Source of the DNA: Circinella minor
Lineage: Eukaryota > Mucoromycota > Mucoromycetes > Mucorales > Lichtheimiaceae
NCBI GenBank assembly: GCA_016758965.1
Contig: JAEPRB010000149.1
Span: forward strand, 37,635 to 101,634
Direction: 5' to 3'
DNA length: 64,000 nucleotides
A model generated the notes under the pieces. That model worked only from the letters and a program-made list of their open reading frames with translations, was not told the origin of the DNA and searched no databases. Shown one piece after another: positions 49,711 to 62,961 of the stretch; position 1 is the stretch's first letter, and each line of letters begins with the position of its first letter. The position numbers and the translations under genes were made by a program.

Positions 49711-51736
49711 TTACGTACAACTTCCACAAGTCAAACTTGTAAGTAAAGATTGCCACCATGCTTTTTTACGTGGATATTCTCTCTGATTATTATTATTTTT
49801 ATAAAGATGACTATTTTGTTGTTCTGGTTGAACTAATGGAGTTTTATGTTGTTGTTGAACTGGTTGTTGTTGCTGTTGTGATGGTGGTAATTGAGTGGAT
49901 GAATTTTGTAGTTGAGTAGAGTCACGAAGTGCTTGCTTTGAATGTCGTGCTTTTGTTGTATCATGACCGTGTCTAGAGTGTCGAGCATCCGAACGATATC
50001 GTCCGCGATGCTTCATAGGATAATAATAATCATTTTTGTTAATATAATTCTACACCTTGTTTTTTTTCCTAATCATGAATAATCAAAATGGTTTATGATT
50101 TATTTTTTTACCTCCCAACCCTTGCCATCATTTAAAAGCATCCAATCGTAAACGCCATCATCTTCTTCATTTATATTACTAAGAGTTTTGGCAAATAAAT
50201 CTCTTAAAAAGTCATAATCAGGCTGTTCTTCGAATCCCAGTTTACGAACATACCTATAAGATATTAAAATTAAAACTTTTGTTTTCTATTTAAATTGTAA
50301 TTTGTTTTTACTGTTATAATAGATCTACGTACTGCAAATAAATTCCAAATTCCTCTACCAAAAAAAATATATATTATAATGAGAAAACAATAGAAGTATA
50401 TAAAAGAAATCATATTTCATTTCATTCATCCTCTTCTGCTACAATTACTACTACAACAACAACTCTTATTATTACCTGGATAACCTGAACATAAATCTTT
50501 AATCATAGTGGATTGTTTTTTTTCACCAATTTTTTCATATTTTTGCTTATTGGTAGCAGCTTTCAAACCTTGCCAGGGCAATGATCCTCTTAAGAAATAC
50601 ATAAAAACATGACCCAAGGATTCAAGATCATCCCTTCTTGATTGTTCTATTATATATAAGTTAATAATCCACCCTCTCTTATTATTATTATTATTATGCA
50701 TATTCATAAAATAATATATATATATATACCTCTACCAAGATGAGTATTAATACTCATATAACGTGCTGTTCCAGACAAACTCTTTCGTTCACGATAGGGT
50801 ATATGTTGTTTTGTCTTTGGATCACGATATTGTTTTGCCATACCAAAATCAATCATGTAAACGGAGTTTGCATGCTCTGTTCCTGGTTTACCAATCAAGA
50901 AATTGTCTGGCTTAATATCTCGATAAATCAAACTTCGATCATGTATAGTTTGTGCTCGAGTGATCTAAATAAATAATAATAACAATAACCTTTTTTTAAT
51001 TACTTGATCCTCTTATTTATGATGAAAATTGCATTTTTTGATTTTTTTTACTCGTTACCATATGTCTAGCAAGCATAGCAACAGTCTTGATACTAAATTT
51101 TCGATTACACATGTCAAATAAATCTTCAAGACTTGGTCCAAGCATATCCAATACTAATACATTATGTGATCCTTCTTGACCAAAGTAATAAGCCGATGGT
51201 ACACCCGCTATGGAACAATAGACATTATAATTATTAATATCAATATTATTATTTGTTGTTATTTTGTCCTCCTTGTTTAGGATACAACTTGGGAACAAAA
51301 GAAAAATAAAGATATTATTTGATTTACTGCTAATGATAGTTAAAAAAAATAAAAGAGAAGCTTACATGAACCAGCCAAGATTTTATATGTTCGATATTCA
51401 TCACGTAGTTGAGGTGCTTCTGATTTTCGAGATTCGAATTTTATTGCTACTTGTTGGTTATTGATGAGATTGGTACCTGTAAAAAAAAAAAGAAAAAAGT
51501 CAATGCAAAGTCGGGGGAGGGGGATAAGAATGGGGGAGAAAAAGAGCAAAAGTTATTTAAAAAAAAGAATGGTAATAAAAACAAAAAGGGAGAACAGAAA
51601 AAAAAATAAACAAACCTTCATATATAATACCGAAGCTACCTTCACCAATTTTATGACCTACTTTATAATGCATTCCGACGACATTATGAGAAGATGCCGA
51701 TGAAGAACTTGATTTACTATGAGATAAACGAGCCAT
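49711..51736 (-). CDS. Casein kinase I (Yck/Cki1 type)
   Basis: Predicted 416-aa Ser/Thr kinase. Exons 51736-51616, 51476-51366, 51207-51059, 50964-50730, 50646-50476, a 22-nt microexon 50354-50333, 50253-50112, 50010-49711; sum in frame. Kinase motifs: glycine loop GEGSFG, VAIKFE lysine, catalytic [11 protein letters not shown] (MIDFGMAK), and the CK1 signature in place of APE ([24 protein letters not shown], given in two joined exons). The tail after about residue 315 is Gln/His/Arg-rich and ends LTCGSCT. Yeast Yck1/2 are membrane-anchored by C-terminal palmitoylated cysteines, so the two tail cysteines may act similarly (inference). Likely roles are nutrient signalling, endocytosis and morphogenesis. 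Confidence 0.94.
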
Positions 51737-52967
51737 ATATAAGTAGAAACAAAGGTAAAAGTATTCCAATAGTAATAGTAATAATAATAGTAATAAAAAC
51801 GGAGGACAGGGAGGGAGAAAAAAAGGGGACCTTCGCAAAGAGAAAAGAAGGAGGGGGGGAAGCGGAAAAAAAACAGGTGAGAGAAAGAGAAAAAGAAGAA
51901 AAAGTGAGAGAGTCCACTACTACTTGTAAATCCCCATCACTACCTCGAGTATATACACCCATTATTTCATGAGCTTAAAGAGGAGTCCTAAATCAATAAC
52001 CAAATTAGGTTATTTTACTCGCATGAACACACTAGATCAATGTGTTTTGTGTTCATATTTCACCTTTTGTGCAGGGTCCTCTTTTTTTGCTTTGTTTTTT
52101 TTATATTTTTCACTTCACATATACATATACATATACATACACCCCATTCCCTCTATATGCCTCTCTCTTTATTAATACTATTATTATGGCAGCTTATATA
52201 GATAATAACTTAATTTATTATAGTCAATGATTACAAATGGCATGATATTCATTTTTAAGTTTGATAATAATTCACATCCTTTTTCTTTTCCCTTTTTATT
52301 TTTGCATATTTTTTCTAAGCTTTAATTGTTAATGATAAACGTAAAGTGAGTAGAAGATTAGCTTTTTGAATCACTTGGATATCAGTAAACACACTTCTGA
52401 TGATTTGAATAATATTACATAGAGTCAATCACAAACATAGCATAAACTTATAAATACAAGCGTATTGTACTAGATACAAAGCAACTTTTTTTGCTTTAGC
52501 ATCTTGAATCACATCACTTATATATCCACATATAGTATTAGTATTATTATTATTTGTTACTGTTGTCGATATTTCGTTTTACAATAAATCGTGATGCTCC
52601 AGGTTTAATAAATACCATAACAGTATGTGGTTAACTTTACTGTGATTATAAAATAAGCATGTATTTCAATGAAATGCAAGCATATCCCTGCACGTCATGG
52701 TACTTGAATTATTATGGTTGCATAAAATAGCATCGGAGCTACATCTACCTAAATTACACTCTTACTATTTTTGAGATGAAATGCTCTTTTTTATATTGAT
52801 TGAATAATAATAATAGTATTCACCAGTAAAACAATTATATCACTATTTATGTAATACATTCCCCAAATGAACTCTCCCCTCTTTAGGTAAATGAGCAAAA
52901 AAAATTGACAATTTGGTTTTTATACAATAATAAAATTGGGGATATTGAATGAGCGGGGGAAAAAAGT
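51737..52967. other. Intergenic DNA upstream of casein kinase
   Basis: About 1.2 kb. Immediately upstream of the kinase start the DNA is A/G-rich (51740-51920). A short (ATATAC)n run sits at about 52116-52142. No gene seen. Confidence 0.5.
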
Positions 52968-54972
52968 TTATTCAGGCTTTGCAGCAGCAATTTCGTACAA
53001 ATAAGTACCAAGCAACTTGGTACCTTCAACATAGTTGGAACGATCCAATTTTTCATTGATAGAATGAGCACCCTGTATAGAATTTAAAAAAAATGTTATT
53101 AATATATCTTATGTACACCCATTGTTCTTTTTTCTTACTCCTTAACCAGATAAAAAAAAAGAAACTTACATCATCACCACGACCCATAGGTAACAATAAG
53201 ACATTACGCTTCAAGGCATCTTGGAAGGTCAAAGTAATAGGAATAGAACCACCTTCACGAGTCAAATCAGGCTTAACCTTATATACACGTTCAACAGCCT
53301 TGGCAGCCGCAACTAAAATCATAAAAATTATCATTATTATTATCATGCAATTTCATATAATTATCTTTCACTTTTTGCAAATATATATAATTATTACCAT
53401 AGCTCCAATGTTCAGGACTAGCCAACCAGTGGTTACCAGCATGAGAGCATACAATCTTCATTGTGTTCTTGCTATTCAGTTTTTTGAATTCGTCATTAAC
53501 GTATTTTGTTACTAATTCGGTAACCTTGTCTAATTCCATATCAGGGACGGTACGGATAGAAAACTTGCCGACCACGCGTGCAGGAACAACAGTCTTATCA
53601 CCAGGGTTATAGAAAGCACCTTCAACACCGTGTAAGGAAAGAGAAGGGTGACGCCAGCGGTGTTGCAAAACATGACGTACGGAATCATGAATGTTGATTG
53701 CGCTACCAACAGCATCGTGCAATTCATGCATTTCGAAGGCCAAGTTATCATAAGTCTTTTCCTCAGTATCTATAATTTATTATTGTTCAGTCCCCAAATC
53801 AAAAAAAAAAAAAAGTATCCCATCATACCATTAATAAATAAGAATCAATCTATTTTTCCATACACACACACATACATGTGCACGCGCGCGCTTTTATGTT
53901 CCATACAATATTATTATTATTTACCTGTCAAAGGACGAACTTGATCATAAATACCAGGAACGAGAATCTTTCCATCAGGAGTTACTAATTTACTCATCAA
54001 AGCAAACAAATCAGTCATTGGCTCATGAACGGTACCACCAAAGACACCCGAGTGCAAATCACGCGCAGGACCTTGAACAGTCAGGTGGAAATAAGAAACA
54101 CCTCTCAAACCGTAAGTCAAGCAAGGTTTGGTTGTACCCAACCAATAGTTATCAGAAATACAGACTGAATCAACATCCTTAAAGTATTTATCAGCTTCTT
54201 CATGAATAATAGGCTCTAAACCTTCTGAACCAGATTCTTCCATGCCTTCCAAACAGAATTTCAAATTGACAGGCATTTCAAGACCCAATGATTTATGTGC
54301 TTCAACAACATTAATCCAACCCAATACAGGACCCTTATCATCAGAACTACCACGACCTAAAAGTCGATGTTGTTCATCTTCAACTAAAGTAAAAGGATCA
54401 GTATCCCATCCATCTTCCATCAACGCCTAAAAGTATATTTAATTCAGTAACGTTTATATATACTACCATTTATCCTGCTCTACCCCACCTTTGTTCTAGG
54501 CTTCATTCCTCCTTCCCCACTCCACAACATATCATGAAAGAAAGAAAGAAAACTTACGGGTTGAACATCATAATGACCATAGACAAGAATAGTCTTTTTA
54601 GCAGGGTCGTTACCAACAGTTGCCAAGACAATAGGTGGTAAAGGTAATGGAGTACCATGGAAATCTTGCTGACCGGGATCGCGTGTTTCAACATTAATAG
54701 CATCAAGTGCCTTTAATTCATCAATAAGAAATTCGGACATGCGGAACACGTCTTGACGACGGTTGGGATCACTACTCACACTACGTGTTTGTTTATATAT
54801 TATCAAGTTAATAAACAATAAGAGTTGGGAGAAAAGAAGAAACGAATTTAAGAAAAAAAAACAAAAGAACCAAAACTTATTATTTTTACCTAGGAATAGC
54901 GACAGCCTTACGCAAACGTTCAATAAAGTCATTTTGATGTTTTTCAACGTATTCAAGGAATTGGTCAACCAT
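52968..54972 (-). CDS. DUG1: Cys-Gly metallodipeptidase, M20 family (DUG1/CNDP2-like)
   Basis: Predicted 475-aa cytosolic zinc dipeptidase. Exons 54972-54890, 54780-54558, 54426-53925, 53769-53398, 53312-53170, 53072-52968; sum in frame. M20 metal ligands are visible: His in VYGHYDVQP, Asp in [10 protein letters not shown], Glu-Glu in [11 protein letters not shown], Asp in CISDNYW, and the final His in DGAHSINEK. The dimerisation domain spans about residues 205-390. In yeast Dug1 cleaves Cys-Gly from glutathione turnover, linking it to sulfur economy. Length matches the family (475-480 aa). Confidence 0.95.
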
Positions 54973-55275
54973 GATTATAAATGGAGTTGAAAAAAAAAGT
55001 AAGAAGAAAAGAAGAAGAAAAAAATAGAAACTGGAAGAGTCGGGTTAAGGGGGAACGCGCGGCCTTCTAATAAGGTCAAAAGTTTCGCACGGTAACCCTG
55101 AGCATTCACACCCGCGTTCTCGGTGCATGAAAACTCTACTGTATATATTTTTTTTCCACGACCGAGTTTGTTAACTTGTTCCATAAAAAGAATAAAATAA
55201 AAGATCGGAAGAGAAAAAAAGAAATGACCCGCTAATTATAAAAAAAAAAGAATGTCAGTTTTCTTTTTATTATTA

Positions 55276-57237
55276 AGAGTTAGTCTTCATTCTGTATTTG
55301 ATAATAAGTACAAGCAATCCACATAATGCATAGCCTAATCCGGCTATTATTTTATAATAAGAATAAGGTTTTTCTTCATTCGTATTCAAAGAATCCAAAT
55401 AAGTAGCTGGTAGAAACAGTCCAAATATACTAAAAGGGTTTGCAAGAGTTCGAAAACCCAATGTCTTTTTTTTGGAGATATATAAAAGTATAAATATCAT
55501 TGAGATATTATATAAATAATGTTATATTCAAAATTAATGAACGAACTTACTTAATACTAAGTAACCGCAGGATATTTATCCAGTCCTTCAACTATACTTA
55601 CTAATGCTGACGTTCTTGCTATCATATTGAAAAGAAAGATAAAGAAATGATTAAAAAAATCATGATTTTCTCTTTCTTCTTTTTCTTTTTCTTCTTCCTC
55701 TTGATGTTCATTATTTTTGAAAAGATATATATAAAAAAAGAATCGCGATTACTGACTGTTTCAACTTACATACTGTATAATAACTTTGATACATCGATCC
55801 ATAAAGAATTGAAAATAACAAAAAGGTGACTAAATTATAACCAAACATACAAACCAAAAGCACTGTCATGAAAGCAACTGTCATATAAATAATAAAGGTA
55901 TTGAGGGTATCAAATTTATCCGCTGCTATACTGTATTTTATACATTTTTTTTAAAAAAAAAGTAGCGTATCTCTTTTTTTAACCTACAATAACAATATAT
56001 AAAATTAACCATAAACTATTCATAATTAAGATGTAGCTTACCCACTAGTTATAGAGCCAATAACGGTTGTTGCAGAAATAAGTGTAATAGCAAGAGCTCC
56101 TTGTACGTTGTTGGGTAATCCAATAGCAGTAGCAGATGCTAATATATATATATCAGTTAGCTAGTTTTTAATAATAAGTTGAGATAACTTAGAACCGTCC
56201 TTATATTACATGAATAAAAGCAAGTACAATAACATGGAATATAAATGAAGTAAAAATCCAACAAGACCCCACATGACAAATTTTGCGTTTTTCAACAACT
56301 TAAAATCAAACATATCTAAAATTCGCTGATATTCTTTTTTACTGCTGTTGGTGTTTTTGTTATTGATCATTGATATACCCTCTCTGTATGGCTTATTGAT
56401 AAGAGAAAATGCAACAAGTGCACTTGTTAGAAACATAACACCAAGCACTCGGTAAGTACGAAATTAGTAGTAATTTTAACAGAAAATTTAGTTTACATGT
56501 CTGTGTAGACGAGAGTAAAAGATTTGGTAGATAATAATTAATAAAAAAAGATTGGCGTACAACTATTGCTACTAATATAAAGAAAAGTATCGGTAATAAA
56601 AAGAATGGAGCCTGAAAAACACTATTATTATTACCATGATGTGATGGTCCAACATCATTTTTCAACTTGCTTATAAGTAGAGAAAGTAAGGAAACCTGAC
56701 ATGGAGAAGCACAAAGTTGAAAACCAGTTGCCGTACTGCGATAGTTTATAATCCATATTGGTATAAAACGATAGGATATCTTGGGATATTTAGATATATA
56801 AGGTTATTCATATAACATTATTAGATTTCATATATATTTATTTATTGTTATCAGTTAAGTTCTAAAATAAATATATTTACCGCATAGCTAAATGCATCTC
56901 CAATCCCACACATAAGTCCAAATGAAAAATAAAGCTTCCATATCTGTAAAAAAAGAGACATTTAAAGAAAAGGAAGGAAAAAGAGATTTTACTGTATACT
57001 CACGGAGTTCACAAGTAATGAAAGTAACAATTCAGTTGCACAAAGAACAATTCCAATGATTGAAGTAATTTGAGTCCAACTGTTGGATATAAAACATTTC
57101 CAATAAATGTACACGCTGTAAAGGGTATACAATCCTATTAGTAAATCTGGTCCAGAAAATGTTTGATTTCTAAGATAATAATCTTGCATGACACGTAAAA
57201 TAAGAAATGTGTGGGATAATCTATAATAAAAATACAA
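55276..57237 (-). pseudogene. MFS monocarboxylate-transporter-like gene, probably decayed
   Basis: Pieces in the right order encode a 12-helix MCT-type transporter: MQDYYLRNQTFSGPDLLIGL to 57004, IWKLYFSFGLMCGIGDAF (56943-56881), PIWIINYRSTATGF (56779-56696), APFFLLPILFFI, RTYRVLGVMFLTSALV with FKLLKNAKFVMWGLVGF (about 56206-56460), GLPNNVQGALAITLISATTV (about 56043-56140), DKFDTLNTFIIYM (about 55800-55930), a short exon near 55560-55625 and the C-terminal exon ending at 55276. The first membrane helix with the usual DGG(Y/F)GW motif is missing, the exon with RTYRV has no AG acceptor at the expected place, and a donor after the penultimate exon is weak. Probably non-functional; a complex gene model is the alternative. 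Confidence 0.6.
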
Positions 57238-58383
57238 TAACCTCTATTCTTAGAGCAATAAATAACATTATTCTGTTTTTTTTATAGTAATTATTGCTGG
57301 GGGTTGTTGTAGCCAACATATAACTTTTAATATTCATAATTCTTCTTCTTGAAAATAATAAAAATGATACGCAGCGTTATTATTTTTTTATTGATCTAAA
57401 GAAAGAGCGAAAAAAAAATCTATAGTTTTCTTTTTTCAAAACATTGACTAGTAATAAACAAAATGGCGGGGGGGGGGGTTTCATAATAATGCGGAAACAC
57501 TTGACTAATATTTCAGCCGATAAAAGTAAATAAAAATATATTTATACTTTAATAGCACAACAACAAAAGAAGTAGTATATTTTATCCTACTGTTACTAAA
57601 ATGTATATTATTTTTACTATTATTTATTATATCTAATCTAGCTTTTTTTTTGCCAACTTCTTTTATCTTATATTTAAAAAAATTTCAGATTATTGTTTGT
57701 TATAACTGAGGTGTATGACAAAACAATAATTTAATTCAATAATAAAAATAAATAGATAAAACGATGAGTCCTTTGAAACAGTATTTTTTCTCGAAAATAG
57801 GATAAAGATTATTATTCTATGTATGAGTTGGTCTATTTATGTGAATTGCTTTTTATTATGATGGTTTTGAAGTATTTATGAGTATGATTTAACAGGAAAA
57901 TAAGGTAAGAATAAAAAATGATAACAGAATAAGTCTTGTAAGAATCTTTCAGATGTTTTATTATATGAAAAATAATATGATGATCAAAAGATCAAAATAT
58001 ATTAGAATGATTCTTATTTCTATTACAAGTAAGTTTTATATATATATATATATATATGTTTTAGATGTATATTTTCTTGTATTTGTAGATGATGTTATAG
58101 TACGATAAATTATATATTATATGATTATGCATAAGTAAATTATGCTTGATTATTATTATGTTTGTATTATAAGGAGGTGTCATTATGGTAGAATTATTAT
58201 TTGTGTATTTAGAAAGCAACCGATGTGAAATTATTTTAGTGTTTTATATATAGTTTATATCTGAATTATCTGAGATGAAGAATTGACGTGTGCCATACGA
58301 CAATAATAACCAATTTCTTCTTTATTCCTAAGATATAGTAGTTTTATAGTTATTATTCTCTATATAAAGATAAAAAGAAAGTA
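57238..58383. other. Intergenic AT-rich DNA
   Basis: About 1.1 kb with no gene. Contains a G11 run at about 57469 and a (TA)n run at about 58038-58060. The missing 5' part of the transporter-like gene was searched for here and not found. Confidence 0.5.
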
Positions 58384-58722
58384 CAGTGCTCACGGCACCA
58401 ATTTGCGTAAATTTTAAATAATTTTGCGCACTTCTAAATATCAAAATTGCGTAAAAATAAAAATCAATTTGTATGGTTATTCACTAAGTCTGCATTGTTT
58501 ATTTTTTTGTAGTTTATATAGGAATGTCATTTAGACAATCTTCAAATACTTTAACTGAATGCTATACAAAATTACGTAGATGATTTCTGGGAACTTGTTC
58601 GCATGCTTCAGTAATTCTTGTTTTAAGATCTTCTGTATTTCCGAACTGGCTACGTCTTACTTTTCCTTTTACAATTGCCCAAAAATGTTCAATAGGATTA
58701 AGCTCAGGGGATAAGGAGGAAG
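58384..58722 (-). repeat. Left inverted repeat with Tc1/mariner transposase C-terminus
   Basis: On the minus strand it encodes SPELNPIEHFWAIVKGKV, SQFGNTEDLKTRI and NHLRNFVKHSVKVFEDCLN, ending in a stop at about 58527. Farther 5' (to about 59060) only scraps of the N-terminal half remain with stops (for example FKKEHSIAIQLIYRLSLLKR), so the catalytic core is mostly deleted. Confidence 0.75.
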
Positions 58723-59699
58723 GTAAACACATTTCCTGCAGGCTCCAATTAAACCTTTTTAGTAGTGAAAGTCTATAAATCAGCTGTATAGCGATAGAGT
58801 GTTCTTTTTTGAAATGCTCAAGTCCATAAAGCTACTAGACATCTGATCCATCAACTGATAGATAGTGGTAGTGGGATATTTGTAATAGAAGTCAGATACT
58901 TAACGTTTGGTTGCCTCTGCTAATTCTCCTTCAGGTTCAATAATTCCTAAGTGGCTGATAGTCTTGAATAATGAGTCTGGGTCCTCTTTCTAAGTCCTAC
59001 ACTATCTCTGTAAAGTTTTAGGCCCAACTAGAGCTCTAAGGCCACAGCTCTTGCAATGTTCCTAGGATGAATATCTGAGATAAATACGAAATAGAAAGAT
59101 GGGACTAAAGTAAATATAGTTGAGAATCTGTTTATTCCTGAAATAAAATAACTACTCTTTTATATCTTTTCTAAATTATGTAACTATCTTATTTTATCCG
59201 ATCATGGCTAAACTATGTTTTATATGAATGGATGAGAGGACCTATTATATTTGTTCTATTATAAATCTTAATAATTCTAGATCATTCTCTGAGAATTGAT
59301 CATCAACAATATGATCATCACCTATCCACCAATTCCATCTTTGATTAAAAGAATAATATCTAAATTTGTCAAGTTCAAGCCACTTTAATGATAAGGGTTT
59401 CTAACTTATAATAACTTTAGTGGTTTAGTGATAAGTTGAATAAAGTTCTGATCAGGTAAATCATTAGATAATATATGTACATGTTATACTAATCCACTAT
59501 AATCATACTAATTTCCACTATATCCACCAAATACACCAATATATTAATAAATTTTTATGACCGATCCTCTCTGAAACCGTTTATGACAGTTATTACTAAT
59601 CTCATTCTTTCTTTGATGTTCCTTTATTATCTGGATTAATAATAAGAACAAATCAAAATAAATAATAGTGTTTAATTGGTTATATCTTTTATCCTTGAT

Positions 59700-60245
59700 G
59701 GAATGATGTTTGACCGATTATTCATAAATGGATGGAATATATGGGTTATTATGGTGGTTCACCACAATATCAACTAAGTGAGCAGCATGAGCATATAAAA
59801 GGAATTGTTAAGTTTGGAAAGGATGATTTAGCGATAGTTTGAGGTTGTTTCTAGGTTGGTGGTTTGGACCCTCTTGTGGTGTTGGAGGAGTCGATAAATC
59901 AGGCCACTTATGTCCAACTTCTGGCTGACTACTGTCTTCTCTAATTGGAAGAATTAACTAGTCATAAAGGTAAAGACTTCACCTTCTAGGAAGATGGTAT
60001 CTAATATTATACTAGCTCTTACAGCACTTGGTACAAGGACAAGTGCCATATAACACAATTTGACTACTAGCTAGCCTAAAGTCCCGATTTGAACCCAATT
60101 GAACACCTTTAGGTTTATTTGAGGAACCTAAGGCATGACTTATAGAAGAATTGTACTGAAATGATGTCAATTTACTTTTAGTGCTTGCACTCAGTATGCC
60201 CTGCCAATGCCAAGCTGTAATCTATAAAAAGGGAACTTATACAAA
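59700..60245 (+). pseudogene. Decayed Tc1-like transposase
   Basis: Plus-strand fragments in one order: LVVLEESINQATYVQLLADY, then DFTF-stop-EDG, STWYKDK, then SPDLNPIEHL-stop-VYLRN, which is the DDE core and D-x-x-N-P-I-E-H signature of Tc1-like elements. Many in-frame stops; not functional. A different subfamily from the inverted repeats (SPDLNP against SPELNP). Confidence 0.65.
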
Positions 60246-60429
60246 ATGCTAGTTTTTTTATATAATATTTTATAATTGTATTTTTATATCCTAAAATTTC
60301 ATAAGATTAACATTTTACTATACCACTTTTTTACTTGAAGATAAAGCACAAATGAAAAAAAAAAGCATTCATTCATCCTTATCTTTGTACTCTTCTTGGT
60401 ACTCTTCTTGCTCTTCATCTTAAATTTCA

Positions 60430-61860
60430 GATTTAGCTCTTCTTCAGTGAGATTGAGTAGGCGTCAAGTAAACATTAGGTGAGGTAGTATTGCCATCAGT
60501 AGTGGTAGTGGTAGAGGAGCCAAGCACAGAGTAATAAAAACCTCTCTTTTTCGTGTTTAGAAAAAGCTTCAAGAACAATATCCTTGATAAGAACATGATA
60601 ATTATGTCATGAGTAAAGATGGTCAAGAATATCAATAAAAGAAGGTAGTTCATCAATATATGTGGGTATAGTGAGTGTATAAAGTGTTCTAGTGACAAAG
60701 ATATCATCAAGTAGCTTGATAGCAAATATGTACCCCATAGTACCCATCTAATCCATACTAACTGTCATCATCATCCTGTTCTTGTCAGTTTCAGAGATCG
60801 GAAGGTCCAAAAAGTATCTCAAGATTGCCTTGTTGATTCTGATGTTCTTCGCCTGTTGTTGTAGATATTTGGCAGCAGGAGACTTCTTCCTTTTCCACTC
60901 GCTTATAGACAACTCTATATCTTTCATTGTAAGAATTAAGTCGATTCTTCTTCCAAAGCCATTGTTCAAAGGAATATTTGCATTATATATTTTTTCTAGA
61001 TTTTTGGCCACAGTCTTGGAAGCTTTAGATACTCTTTCTCCATCCAGAATATCTAACATGGTGTTATCTAAAATTTCATTGAGTACCTTTGCAAATTTGT
61101 GATAGCATGCCAGTTCACTTGCATCGTCATCAGAACGAATGCTATGGTCAGTAAGGCAATGCTTGGTGATTACGTCAAGTATATCCAAGATTTGTAAGCA
61201 TTCTGTCTGGTCAGACTTCACCATTGATAGCTTTTCTTCAGCAATTGGAATTTGTACCTTCTTCTTATCGATTTTATCATTTACAGTGCCTCTTGTCAGT
61301 ATTTCTTGTTATAATTGCTTAGCAATAGCTGACATTCCTTTATTTATATTCATATCTATATCATTTAACCTCTCCCAAAGCTGATTGTTCAAATGTTGAC
61401 GGAATATAGATGTAACACCATCATTGACTGTGTCAATAATATAGGACAATGATAACTTCAAGGCATTGACTTGCATAATGTTGCTTAGATCGATTGCCAT
61501 CACCAACTTCACTGACATTATGTCTAGCTGTTCACCAAGTGTTGTTGGGTTAAATGCTTTAATAAGATTTTCCACATTAAAAGCATTCGTCACATAGAAT
61601 GTTTTAGTTTTAGACAACTATAAAATCATTAAAAAAAAGTCAATAAATCAACATCTAGCTTTTTCTTCTGAAACTTATGGCTTTAGATCCATAAATATAC
61701 ACTAAACTTCAGAATTCAGAAGGAGATAATGATGGTACAGGGGTTGAAAGAGGGTTTTTAAAGAGACTGTCTAGGGAATCAGAGTCGTCAGGTAGTACAG
61801 GGATCTGTAGTTCACTACTTTCTTCAATCTTGATAGCTTTTCTCTTTCCTTTGTTTTAAG
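60430..61860 (-). pseudogene. Decayed gene of an unknown repeated fungal family
   Basis: Minus-strand pieces: KGKRKAIKIEESSELQIPVL (about 61850-61790), MSKTKTFYVTNAFNVENLIK from 61617, MVKSDQTECLQILDILDVIT from 61224, and MGTMGYIFAIKLLDDIFVTR below 60750, followed by decayed sequence. The pieces are separated by single stops where Trp or Gln is likely (TAG at about 60748, TGA near 60610, TAA near 61310). The product has the NIELSISEWK-like motif here written DIELSISEWKRKKSPAAK, seen in amplified uncharacterised proteins of Mucoromycota as far as I remember. No enzymatic domain recognised. Confidence 0.6.
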
Positions 61861-62269
61861 CTGGCTGTTATATCAATCGAAATTAATAAAATAAAAGAGA
61901 CAGTAATAAGTCAACGAGACCCAAAAGAACAATAATTGAACTGAAGTTTATTATAATAAAATATTATCACTATTTATATTAAATTCTAATCAATGGACGG
62001 GTATATCAATATGCGTGTATGAAACAATGATAGTCTTCCGATTTGTTAATGACGATGAATAATGACAATGGTATATGTGAACATTATATCCTATACGTTT
62101 TGCCATTGATAAAATAATATATCAATGCAGCTGTCAAATAGTATCAATAAAGAAGACGGACTTCTTTAATATTAAGTGTCATTGAAACATACCGTAAAAT
62201 ACCAAAATGTCAGTGAAACATATTTGAAGTATGCTGTATTTAAATATATATTATTAAATGACTGTTATT

Positions 62270-62425
62270 ATGAAGCCATTATACGTTGGATACAACACTG
62301 GCATTTTGCTTTGTGCAGCTGTATTTTCTGATCTATTTAAACTACTTGAATCTGAATTCTCGTTTGACGCTAGTGAATTAAGAACAAGGCTTGCATTTCC
62401 TGAGGAGTTCAATACAGCACATTAA
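62270..62425 (+). other. 51-codon ORF inside the transposon cluster
   Basis: Starts MKPLYVGYNTGILLCAAVFS and runs to a stop at 62423. Not recognised; may be a fragment of the unknown repeated family or chance. Confidence 0.2.
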
Positions 62426-62961
62426 GAGTATTTGTTTCTAATTCTAACTTGAGCAATTTCTTTGGGTTTGGAAGTTTTCATCTGAATAAGGGGATGATTT
62501 TGTTAGCGAATATGTAAATATAAGTTTTTATTAATTCCATGCATTTACTTTTGGTATAATTGAATTTAGTAAGCACTTAACATCACTAGGAGTTTCATTA
62601 CTATTTTTGATAGTTTTGTGCATGTTGTAGAATTATTCTGAGGATTTTTCAGCCTTTTTCACACAAGAGCTTTCAAGTTGTATGTATAGCGCATAATCAT
62701 GAACACTCTATCTGCTTATTAGTGGCATAGATTTAAATTAAGAGGGGCATTTAATAGTAGAACTTTCTGGCACTTAATAGTTCAGAGTGTTGTTATTCAT
62801 GATCAGCTTTTGAAATTATAGAAAAGATTATTTAGATAACACGAACACTGATGATGCAGATAAAATAAGTATTATAAGGGCACTTTGGGCAGTCTGGGAT
62901 GAGCTTTTAAATTTAGAAAAAGTAATAGTTGTAAAAAATAGTAGTCTCAGGTATGTTATAG

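Noticed and set aside
57466..57478. G11 run (and a similar one at 4705-4715)
   Set aside because: Could be a regulatory or structural feature, but simple homopolymers need no special explanation and may be length errors.
59100..59310. Possible solo LTR
   Set aside because: Composition resembles a retroelement LTR, but I find no matching second LTR, primer-binding site or convincing target duplication.
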